This document shows, piece by piece, positions 54,396 to 64,000 of a DNA stretch of 64,000 nucleotides (the stretch's first letter is position 1; each line of letters starts with the position of its first letter). The notes beneath the pieces were generated by a model. It ran no database searches, had not been told where the DNA came from, and saw only the letters and a program-made list of their open reading frames with translations. The position numbers and the translations under genes were made by a program. The DNA is from Raphanus sativus (Eukaryota; Streptophyta; Magnoliopsida; Brassicales; Brassicaceae): the NCBI RefSeq assembly GCF_000801105.2, contig NC_079519.1:8988668-9052667 (forward strand). Reading direction: 5' to 3'.

Positions 54396-56456
54396 GAATA
54401 TAAATATGTTATTGTTATTTTTATGATCTAAATAATTTATTAACATATACGGTATTATATGGATATATCATGATCTAAATAACAGTGAAATTTATAAAAA
54501 ATATTGCAAAATATAAACAAGATTAACAATGAAGCTATATTCATACATTTCATAGCATAAATTTGAGGTTCAGACTTATAAACTAATGTACGGTATAGGC
54601 TAGCTACAATGTACATTTCCAACCGTTTTTATTTTTAAAATTCAATACATTGTATTAACTTATGTCACATTCACGTCAATCGCATTTAGTTATACATCAT
54701 ATAGAACAATCCGGTTTATGAATTATAAACTTTTACATAATATGCATAAATTTGATACAACAATTCAACTCATTACAACTGAATCCAGATTGATATTGGT
54801 GAAAGTTATAAAAGAATGTGAAATATTACTAATCTTATTAATGTGCATTCGACGTAAAAATGGAGATAACTTAGCTAATACATCTTACATGTAAGTTTGA
54901 GAGATTTAGAGATAGAACATGGAGCATTTAAATAATGAATTATTTGCTTTCTTCTTATCTCAAAATCAGTTTTGAAATGTTCAACAGAACTTAGTTTACA
55001 ACTAATCCACATGATGTAGGAAATTAATACGTTTGTAAGAGTTGACATATGTTTTTAAAAATGGTTTAAAAACACTGTAAGAACATATGTTCAGTCACAA
55101 CAAGAAGTTCTTACGGCAAGTCTATATTTTATGAAGTTGTTTTAGTTTGGCTAGTTTTCAAAATTTAGTCAATTTAGAACCATACAAATTACAAGAGGAA
55201 AATAAAATCTTGTGTTTGAATCTTGTTTGTACAATAATTCAAAAAAAAAAAAACAATAGAGAAAAAGGAACATAAAATGTATATGGATGTATTCATTGCA
55301 TTCTAAAGTCAAATTCGAGCATTTTTTATTTTTCAATCAATCTTATCATTTAACGTAATCTAATTTAAGAGTAATTGACAAGTATCTAAGTTGTAAATTT
55401 GTTACATAGAAGTGATTTTCTTATAGTTTTTTTTTAATCAAAATGAAATTTTATGATGAATGACAAACATACTCGGGATCACTAGTCCATGTGATTTATT
55501 ACAACTATGTTCTGCTATTAACATAATCAATTACAACTTTTGTGAGCACTTTCGAGGTTGATGATTTTAAAAATAAAAATTAGTAAAACTGATATTTATG
55601 TATAAATATTTTGACTTGACTTTAAATTTATAAAAATTTATATATATTGACAAGTATATTTTTTATAAAACTAAAACAAATATATTTTTATCATAAAGTA
55701 ACATTTGTAAGATTTAGCTGATTATTTTCTATTGTGCTATAAAAGATAAAAATGCTATTTTGTCAAAATATATTTTTGAATGAAAATAAAATATATTGCT
55801 AGAATATCAATCAAAATATAGTTATTTTAAATTTCATTTTGAACGTTATTCTGTTGTTGAAATTCATCTAAATTTTAATAGGGGTGATAAAAAGTCCAGT
55901 TATTTGGACTATATACGGATATTTTTATTAGCCTCTTAATTTTATTTTAGTTTACTAGAAAAGTTCTCAACTTTATGAAATACACAGACCCCACTGCTAT
56001 AACTGAATTTATCTTGTGAATCACAGATGCGTTATGATTTTTCCAATAAAAGTCCAAATAGTTGCAGGGACCCACAGCATACTAATCAAAATTGGAAAAC
56101 AAATACAGTAGTTTACTACGAAATATTATAAAACTAAAAGCAAATGGTATCACAAGTATCACGCGTGTGAAGCTGCATGAGCCACACGTGGGCCAATACA
56201 ATAACTGGTAACCTGCTGCGTCTCTCACAGTATAACAGAACAAACGACCGCTACGAACCAAGTGACAACTCATCTCCAGGTAGCCGGTTTAAAAGGACCC
56301 ACATAAAATCCACGTGTAACGATCCTATTAGTTACCGTCAAGTAGAAACCGGTCCCCCTATTGTTTAACGTAATCATCATCTCAATTTTGGGACCTACTG
56401 TACTGTGGACCGCGTGACCCTCTCACAGTGGCAGAATAGTATGACTTAATAAATCA
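54396..56456. other. AT-rich intergenic DNA
   Basis: No gene, RNA or clear element recognised. GC content rises at 56140-56420, where short ORFs on both strands have no features. Confidence 0.5.
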
Positions 56457-57770
56457 CTAGATTTTGACCCGCGCTTTCAAAGCGCGGGATTTTATTATAT
56501 GAAAACTGTAATTTAAAATAGATATACAATCGTTTATAAAAATATAAGATTTTATGTTTATTTATCCTAATTTAATCAAATGTTTGTTTAGATCTAAGGA
56601 TGTGTGTTTGCAAGACATGTCTAGGTATTTTATCCAGACCAGGAAACTGAACAGGAATCAATCCAAAAATATCCGACTTGATACCGAATCGAACGTTTAT
56701 TAGTATTTTATTGGGTCTAAAATTCATATACTTAAAAAACCGGCACCAAAAAGAACCGACCCAAAGAAATTCTGAGCCGAAAAGTTCTGATCCGAATAGA
56801 CAATATCCGATAAGAAAACGATTCAGACCCGACCCAAAATATGAATATCCACAAATTATGATTTTATATATTCTATTTTATAGAATTTATTTTATAATTT
56901 AGTTGAAAACTCTTTTTATTAGGTAATCTTCATTATTATTTTGTAACATTTTCAAGTAATATGAAATTTTAAATATCAAATTTAGAGTTTTAAAATGTTT
57001 AATTTCAATTATTAATAGTTTATTTCATGTCTTTTCGGATCCTAAATATTGAACCTGACATGAACCCATTATGGACCTAGAAAGTACAAATATTATACAG
57101 GTAATTAAATTATTAATATTTTTGTGACATAAAAAGTATTAAGATTAAAATCCTGAACCCGCACTGACTCCATTATTAGTATCTAGTTGGGTCCAAAATA
57201 CATATACTTGAAAGAACCGACACCGAAAAGAACTGAGCCAAATAAATTCGGACCTGAAAGTAACCGACTCGAATAGACCAGTTCCAATAAAAATCGATGC
57301 ATACCGACCTAAAAACCTAATTTTATTTTTTTCTATTTTATAAATTTTAGTTTATAATTTAACTGAAATTTATTTTTATTAGGTAATCTTCATTATTATT
57401 TTGTAACATTTTTAAATAATATTAAATTTTAAATATCAAATTTAAAGTTTAAAAATGTTAATTTCAATTACTAATAGTTTATTTCATGTATTTTGTGTCT
57501 CTTACGGATCTAAATACTTGAACCCAACACGGACTCACTATGGACATACAAACGTTTTACAAATATTTTAATTATGGATCTGGATCCGAGAGGAATAGAT
57601 CCGAACCAAACGAAAAAAATTTAAGTATCTAATTGGATCTAAATATATAAGATCCGAAAGACCGACACCCGAAAAGAACCGCCCTGAACTCAACCCGAAA
57701 ACTTGAATGCTCATGTTTAGACGTATCGAATATATAGTTGTTTGAGAAACATTGATTTACTTTGAATATA
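56457..57770 (-). mobile_element. Helitron 3' end (minus strand) with tandem repeats
   Basis: On the minus strand the sequence ends with a perfect hairpin CCCGCGCTTT-GAA-AGCGCGGG shape (56468-56488), then TCAAAATCTAG (CTAG at 56457-56460) and T. This is a Helitron 3' terminus of the same family as 34952-35596. The 5' end was not found, so the right limit is uncertain. Inside or next to it are the ~460-bp tandem repeats at 56701-57720. Confidence 0.6.
56701..57720. repeat. Tandem repeats, 2+ units of ~450-480 bp
   Basis: Units start at 56701, 57177 and 57623 (partial) with 'agtatctagttgggtc'-like text, then 'ccgacaccgaaaagaac'. The first two share a long block 'ttattaggtaatcttcatta' and 'ttaatttcaattattaatag'. 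Confidence 0.8.
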
Positions 57771-60070
57771 TCAAATCTATATTTTCAGGCTTTGAATAGA
57801 TTCTTAAAAGTATATAAGGTTATTAGTTATAACAGTTTTTATATATTCGTAAGGGATCTTATATTTATTTTCAAAATTTAGTAGTTACAAAATGCACTAT
57901 ATAAATCTTTAGATCTAATATTTTTCAAAATCTAGCAATATATATTTTTCTTGTATTTTTAGGTTGTTGATTTATTATTTAAATGTATGAGAGATTAAAT
58001 AATCATCTTACTATAAATTGTTAACGGGTTCATGGATTCGTATTTATCGATATGTTTTTGTGTCATGTTGCATAACCGACTATGATGTATTTACAATTGA
58101 AGATATACATGTTTAGATCATGTAAAGTTCCAAATAATATACACTCATGTATGTAGAAATTACAGTTTTAGAATTTTAAAGCATGTCAAATATATTAAAC
58201 TTTTGAACTGAATAGTTAATAGTATAAATATTGGTGATGTTTACTTCATTATGTTTGATAGTATAGATGATATGAATAGTCTAAAAGCTAAAATAGCAAC
58301 TATATTGTTCTAAGTTTGGAAATAACTAATACGTGTACATACTTAATGTATAGAAAAGGTTATGTCATGTTATTTTTTAAATTTATAAAAGGGAAGTAAA
58401 ATATAGTCCTGTTATGAACTATCCATAATTTCTTTGAAGATAATTATATAAGGAAAATCGTGTTTATTATATTCTATTGATTTTAATAAAATAAATGTAG
58501 ATAGATAAAGGTATATAAGGAAAATCGTGGTTATAACTAAAAATATTTTCATTACTGATTTTTAGCATAATAAAGTACAATAATTATGTTTTAATTTAAA
58601 TGCAGTGGCATTCATTTGTAAATATTTTCAAAGTTCAAGGGGATGTCTAAAAAAGAGCTGCTGTTTTAATTGTATTGATATAATCTCTTCTTTTTCATAT
58701 TTTAAGTATTATTTTTTGAAAAAAAAATATAAGATTTTTTACCTCATCCTGCGATTAAATAACCATATTTATTTATGATTTCTATATGGATTTCATTTAC
58801 TTTAAATAAAATAAGATTAAGAGATAGATTTGAAGTAGAGAAAGACATAATTGTCCTTAGAAGAGGAGCGATTTTTTTTTTCTGACACCCAATTTAGCGG
58901 TTACTTATTTCCCTTTCATGCAAAGCCTTATATGACTCAAAGCTTGTTGGCACTTTTATATTTTTATTAAAAATTCATGGCCAAATATTGTAAATTGTTC
59001 ATGTGGTCTTATCTGATTTACTTGAATTTTGTTTGCTCCTGCACTGTTAAACTTAATATTATAGTTAAGAACTGGTATCCTTAATAAAAAAATTGTATCA
59101 AAAGTACTCTGTTATAATTTCAGTAATTTATGATATAATTCTTTTGCTAAAATGACGATGTATATTGTTTGTTTTTTTTGTAAACATGACGATGTATATT
59201 GTTAGCTACTTGTTTTGTCAAAAACGCAACAATGGTCACAAATACAAAATTTTAGCACTCCAAGTTTATAAAAAATTGTTCAACTGAAACTACTTATGAT
59301 AACAAGTATTTTTTAAGAAGCTTTCACTACCAATAAATAGAAAAGAAATATATATACTCATATGATGAAGCATTCTGTATCACTCCTTAAACTATCAATT
59401 TCTAACATCTACTTCGTACTCATTAGGTGTTGGATTACCCTGCAATCAAAGTTAATTATGTATACATCACAATCCTATATGTATATATGTATTTTTTTGT
59501 CAACCATATGTGTGTGTGTATATGTATATATATGTATTTCATGCTATAATACACATATGCTTTTCCACATTATTAGCTACATACAAATATATATAATATA
59601 ATTTTTTAACCTTCCATTAATTATTTTCAAAATAATGATAGACTAATTCAAAAATAAAATTGTATGCCTCTAAACTATACCCTACTCTTGATCATCTACA
59701 AATTTATCAATCCAACTGTAAAAACCTTCAAGATGCCTTAGTTGTTAGTACACATTTGTAATTTTGAATAATTATTTATTAATAAACTAGAATTGTCTTA
59801 TACACTTAGAATCATTATTTTGTTTTTGATTTTTTTCCCAAGGTTTTAATGTTTTAAATATACTTTTAGGTTGTCCAACAACTCCTTTTGTTATTGTTTC
59901 TCTACATGGAAATTCTTTTTCTTATAACTATCTATCAATCAATATATAATTTCTATTTTCATTAATTTTCTTAACTAAAGATCATAATCACGTTAACCAT
60001 ATATATTAGAGATGGCCCCACTTCACTCACCAACCAGGGTAGAAACGTAAATTGCTTTATTCCTCGTCCT
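57771..60070. other. AT-rich intergenic DNA upstream of DUF538 gene
   Basis: No gene. A short duplication 'aaatgacgatgtatattgtt/aacatgacgatgtatattgtt' is at 59150 and 59184. (TATG)n-rich sequence lies at 59475-59545. Promoter TATA-like TTTAATATATA at about 60071. Confidence 0.5.
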
Positions 60071-60162
60071 TTAATATATATCCTCTCTACAACAATTCTA
60101 ACATCGCCGTAAAAATAAACTGAAGCAAAAAAATCTCTCTCCATCTGTGTTAGTCAAAAGCT

Positions 60163-61926
60163 ATGGAGAAACTCATCTACCGAATAGCCCTTGTCTTCAC
60201 CACTCTCTTCCTCTCATTCTCTCTCTCCTCACCGTCTTCTCCGACGATCCACGACGTTCTTCGATCAAAAGGTCTCCCCGCGGGACTATTACCCCAAGAG
60301 GTTGACTCTTACACTCTTTACAACGACGGTCGTCTCGAGGTTTTCCTCGCGGCTCCGTGTCTCGCCAAGTCCGTGACGGGAATGCGCTTTGACTCTGTAG
60401 TGAGAGCGAATCTGAGCTACGGGAGCCTTGTCGGAGTAGAAGGATTGTCGCAGTTCGAGCTGTTTTTGTGGCTGTCGGTGAAAGATATTGTCGTCAAGAA
60501 ACCTGATTCCGGCGTCATTATAATCGATATCGGCGTTGCTTATAAACAACTCTCGCGTTCTCTCTTTGAAGATCCTCCCAAGTGTTTACCTCACGGTACC
60601 AAAAACGTTTTTAGCTTTCTTTCATTTTCTAATTATTTATTTTCATTTTCTTGATATAGTTTCCATCATCTTAATTTACGGTAAAGCATATGTTTAAATT
60701 ATGCATATCTAGAAACTTTTGTTTTAAAACTTCTGAACTTATATTATTTTATTGGCTGGGCTCGGAGCTTACTCGTTAAAACTGGATTTCGTGTAGGTAT
60801 AATCTTACTCCTAAATCATAACGGCTTTTTGAATCTGATCTAAGATTTCTTTATTTTCTTTTTCATATTATCTAACTGATTTAATTTTTATCCAAAACAA
60901 AATTCAAATATTAAAAAAAAAACGAAAACAGCAAATAATAGATTTTGTCAGATCTGTTATGGTTGTTGATTTAGACCATCTCCAATGTATTTTGCTATTT
61001 TCAATTCTAAAATAGAGAAACTCTATAATAGAGGTGGGATATGCTCCAATGTATTTCTCTAAAATAGAGATCTCTATTTTATAGAGTAAACAATAAAGGA
61101 TTGTTATTTCTTCCTCTATAAATAGAGGAAAAAATAGAGATCTCTATAATAGAGGAAGAAATAGAGGTGGGTTGGAGCATTTTCACCTCTAAATGCTATT
61201 ATAGAGGTGAAAATAGCAATGAGTTGGAGATGCTCTTACAACCACTAATATTTTCACAAGAATTTGAAATTTTGTTGAATAGCACAAATCAGAGTTAATT
61301 GGAATATACACTGTTGTGCTTCAATTCTAGTTAAAAGCTAAATAAATTGATTCTTACAGTAATATAAATATCTCAAATTAGTATCACTTTTACGGCTAAT
61401 GTTCATCAAAATGTAATGATGTATAAAGCCTGTTTAAAGCCAAATACGGTAGAAATGAGAGTTAGTTTTACAAAACTGACTTCATTACAGTGGGAATATA
61501 AGTGTTGCAGTGAAGTCATGGGCTCGGAGTGTGTGTGTTTTTTTAGACGACTTTGAAAACTCTTTTGGATTTTATTGTCTGATAAATTTGCCAGTTTCAA
61601 TACGAGTCTTGTCTCTGTAACTGCTGACATAACATTTACTTTCCTTCTTTGCTTTTTTGTTATATTATTCGAATAAGGAGTATATTCCACTAGTAACTTT
61701 TACCAACTTTTATCATTTTATTTTATTTTACCATGATAATAGATGAATACAAAAACATGTAACATATATTCTATAATCTATACATTTTTTTCTGGATGAC
61801 ATATTAATCTTGTAAGCTTGGACTGTTTCAGGAGATTTGAAAAAAAAGACGAGAGGATATGGAGGATTTGAAGCTCTCAAGATGAAAAATTTTAAAGAAG
61901 GGTGGATATCTCGATTGTTCTTTTGA
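60163..61926 (+). CDS. DUF538 family protein, secreted
   Basis: Two exons, 60163-60595 and 61832-61926, joined by a 1236-bp GT-AG intron (donor CACG|GTACC, acceptor TTTCAG|GAGAT, phase 1), giving 175 residues. Residues 1-24 are a signal peptide (MEKLIYRIALVFTTLFLSFS). DUF538 follows: TIHDVLRSKGLPAGLLPQEV, YTLYNDGRLEVFLAAPCLAK, LSYGSLVGVEGLSQFELFLW and VIIIDIGVAYKQLSRSLFED. The second exon encodes GDLKKKTRGYGGFEALKM and ends WISRLFF. The family has a beta-barrel fold related to BPI lipid-binding domains; its role is unsettled, with suggested links to stress and chlorophyll binding. The place fits At5g54530 (recalled). If the intron were retained, the frame would end at 60654. A MITE occupies part of the intron. 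Confidence 0.88.
60974..61235. mobile_element. Tourist-like MITE in the DUF538 intron, 262 bp
   Basis: Termini GACCATCTCCAATG (left) and GAGCATCTCCAACTC (right, opposite strand) with TTA on both sides (60971-60973 and 61236-61238). The inside is built of inverted and direct 'aaatagagatctctataatagagg' words, so the RNA could fold into a long hairpin. Confidence 0.85.
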
Positions 61927-62790
61927 TTTATTCCATATTATGCACTGATCAGAAAAACCAATATGCTAATTATATGAGTCGGTTAGGTTTTTGTTTAAGA
62001 GTTCTTGTAAAGAAAAGATTCTCAATGTTCTATCCTATGTTTTTGTTCCTAGTTTATATTTTCTGTTCATCATGATGATGTTTTTGCTAGTAATTTATGT
62101 GATTTATTAAATAATTACTTGCAAATTCCAAGTGTTTATAGTTTAATAGTTGGAAACGAGACCTCGTGTTTTTTTTCAATGGTATCGAGAGCACGTGTAT
62201 CAGACATCACTAGTTATGGTGATTTTCCTGGCTAGCTTCGCTTGTAATGGTAGATAGTAGGACTACACTTAGGTTAACTTTTGCATATGGCATGAACGAG
62301 AAAGAGCAAACAGAAAAGTTGAAGAATTGGGTTTGACCCGGACCAGCCTTTGTTGATTATTTAACTAGTGAAACACTCTTTTCACAGGAATTCTAACTAG
62401 GAACACAAAAACTAAATCTTCTATTTAGTACATATCTAGCTCCACTCCTTATTTTACTACAAAATTAGGATTGGAAATGCTCTTAAATTTCTGTTTGGTT
62501 GTGATTTTTGCTATAAATATTGTTTTGTAAATAAATTTGGACTAGAAGAAATTTTAGGTGTCATCAATCGTGTATTACTTATACTTACTATATATGGATG
62601 TGTTATTAGTTGGTACCTTTTATATATAGCCTTAGAAGAAGAAAAAGAACAAAAAAAAGAAAAAAATAAGTTTGATAGATAACCCATTTCCTATTCATTT
62701 TTAAAGGCTGCGAGCCTGTAACTTTATGATTTTAAGTGTGAAACGTTGATGGAATCATAAGTTACGATCCTTTCCATGATCCTTTACACT
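61927..62790. other. 3' flank of DUF538 gene
   Basis: 3' UTR and intergenic DNA. No gene recognised. Confidence 0.5.
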
Positions 62791-63148
62791 CACTAGTAAA
62801 ATTCTATCGCATAGCCACTACAATACCATGGCTATAGAGCAATAATTCGTGGCTATTGAAAAAACAGCCACGTTTTCAGGTTAAAATTTTACAGTGGCTA
62901 TAGCCTCGTGGCTGGAAAAAGATCGTGACTAAACGTGGCTAATAGCCACGGTTTTACCACGCTATGTCAGTGGCTTATATAGCCAGGATAATAACATTGT
63001 TAACGTGGCTACACCAAAACAAAAAACAAAAAAAAAATAAACAGAAATAAAAACAAACAAATAATTTTTATTAATTAATATTAAAACATAAAATACACAT
63101 TATTATTTATACTATACATAAATACGTATAAACATAGAAATACACCAC

Positions 63149-63201
63149 CGCCGCACCACCACCTGCCACCGCCGCACCACCATCTGCCACCGCCGCACTA
63201 C
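63149..63201. repeat. 21-bp minisatellite CGCCGCACCACC...
   Basis: Two and a half units of CGCCGCACCACCACCTGCCAC (21 bp). On the minus strand this would encode Gly/Ala/Val-rich text, but no open gene is seen. Confidence 0.75.
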
Positions 63202-63635
63202 GCTTCACCTGAGGCGTCGCACCGTCACACCATTTGTTTCTTCCGTTCCATCATCTTCCCAAACACCACTTCTCCTTCCCTTCATAGTCAGATTCACCAT
63301 GGCCAAAGAACAAATGAAACATTAAGAAAGAACTCAGATTTTTGGCATCTAAGAACACAAAGAGAGTCAAGAACAAAGATGAATAATTTATCCATCACAA
63401 TTTACACAGATACAAATTAGGGCATATAAAAATATGTTTAGATCGAAATAAACGAGGAGAGAGAATTTGGTACCTCTTGAGTAACTCGCGGAAGGAGTAG
63501 AGAGAAGGGAGGGGTCGGGTCTTTTCCACCGTCTGCTCGTTCTCAGATCTATTAAAAAACAAACATATCAACTATAAATAGGAAGAAGAGGAGGAAGACG
63601 AAGGTCACGAAGCCAAAGAGTAGGAAGACGAAGAG

Positions 63636-63824
63636 ATGTCGACCCGTGGTGATGGTGAGGAGGTGAAACCGGTGAGGAGATGGAGAAATGAGTTGATTGT
63701 TACGGAGAAAGAGATAGATTGGAAGAAGAACATTGGAAGAAGAACAATCCAACGAAGGAGAGAGGGAAAAAGAACAAGAAAAGAAGAAAGAAACAAAAAG
63801 AGATTTAATCTGGACCCTTCATAA
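63636..63824 (+). CDS. Small basic ORF inside the CACTA region (doubtful)
   Basis: A 62-codon frame from MSTRGDGEEVKPVRRWRNEL to a stop at 63824, with a TATA-like CTATAAATAG 64 bases before the ATG. It is rich in R, K and E because the DNA is a GA-rich purine tract. No domain recognised. It may be an exon of a captured gene inside the transposon or chance. Confidence 0.2.
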   Translation: MSTRGDGEEVKPVRRWRNELIVTEKEIDWKKNIGRRTIQRRREGKRTRKEERNKKRFNLDPS

Positions 63825-64000
63825 TTTTAATCTAATGGTTAATATTGTCAATCTACGCAGCTCATTCTTATTGGTTAAGAACAGAGAGGTTTGGAGAAAA
63901 TAAAAATACAGAAATAAAAAAATCTGTGTGTTTATTTATGTTGTTTAGCTATTATTAATGTCTATATTTTTTTTAAAAAAATAGTTTATACTTTTTAAAA

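Larger units (their letters stand above)
62791..64000. mobile_element. CACTA-type (En/Spm) transposon, left end
   Basis: Begins CACTAGTAAAATTCT at 62791, and the next 230 bp carry about ten copies of GTGGCTA/TAGCCAC in both orientations. CACTA terminus plus subterminal repeats of this kind are typical of En/Spm elements. The other terminus would lie beyond the window. Only a low-complexity interior is visible, with no transposase domain. The preceding trinucleotide is ACT, for comparison with the missing right flank. Confidence 0.65.

Noticed and set aside
1..64000. True tRNA, rRNA, snoRNA or microRNA genes
   Set aside because: I looked for cloverleaf-compatible A/B box pairs with matching acceptor stems and for rRNA-like sequence; only SINE-like box pairs without acceptor pairing were found.

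Overview
The window is nuclear DNA of a flowering plant of the mustard family (Brassicaceae), most likely the Brassica/Raphanus lineage. Evidence: AT-rich intergenic DNA, GT-AG introns, Helitrons with the GC hairpin plus CTAG end common in Brassicaceae, and a run of genes matching (from memory, not searched) the Arabidopsis chromosome 5 segment around At5g54450-At5g54530. In order these are a DUF295 cluster, a DUF630/DUF632 protein (31.6 kb), a PBP1-type EF-hand protein (38.0 kb), the quinone reductase FQR1 (45.6 kb, four exons) and a DUF538 protein (60.2 kb, two exons). DFL1 and the next gene, which I expect between FQR1 and the DUF538 gene in Arabidopsis, are absent. A HIT4-like chromatin-protein gene (47.1-48.2 kb, minus) and an unrecognised 222-residue gene (11.6 kb) are extra to that order.

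Layout. 0-6.5 kb: Helitron-type DNA with an RPA/OB-fold relic. 6.6-10.4 kb: a tandem duplication; its first copy holds a 5'-truncated LINE and its second copy the matching empty site. 11.6-12.3 kb: uncharacterised gene whose G-box promoter module recurs in both tandem units. 13.0-17.9 kb: a LINE with intact ORF1 and a 3'-truncated ORF2, flanked by ~610-bp direct repeats. 17.9-20.8 kb: small elements, including an 852-bp foldback MULE with tRNA-like pol III boxes in both arms and a hAT-type MITE. 21.0-27.8 kb: three broken DUF295 copies, one split by a poly(A) retroposon, then one intact mitochondrial-type DUF295 gene on the minus strand. 28-31 kb: MITEs. 31.6-38.4 kb: two genes separated by a duplication with a Helitron in one copy and its empty site in the other. 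38.9-45.5 kb: a MULE MITE with telomere-like repeats, LTR-like debris and an Emigrant-like MITE. 45.6-48.2 kb: FQR1 and HIT4-like, convergent. 48.9-60 kb: repeats, a LINE 3' end, Helitrons and a Stowaway MITE. 60.2-61.9 kb: DUF538 gene with a MITE in its intron. 62.8-64 kb: one end of a CACTA-type element.

The genes do not form a pathway. Each is an independent nuclear gene with its own promoter: calcium/auxin signalling (PBP1), quinone redox detoxification (FQR1), heat-responsive chromatin (HIT4-like), a membrane-associated regulator (DUF630/632) and a secreted DUF538 protein. The most informative aspect is transposon biology: several insertions have exact target-site duplications or an unoccupied duplicate of the target in the same window. 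Boundaries and family calls come from reading the sequence by eye; no database search was possible.
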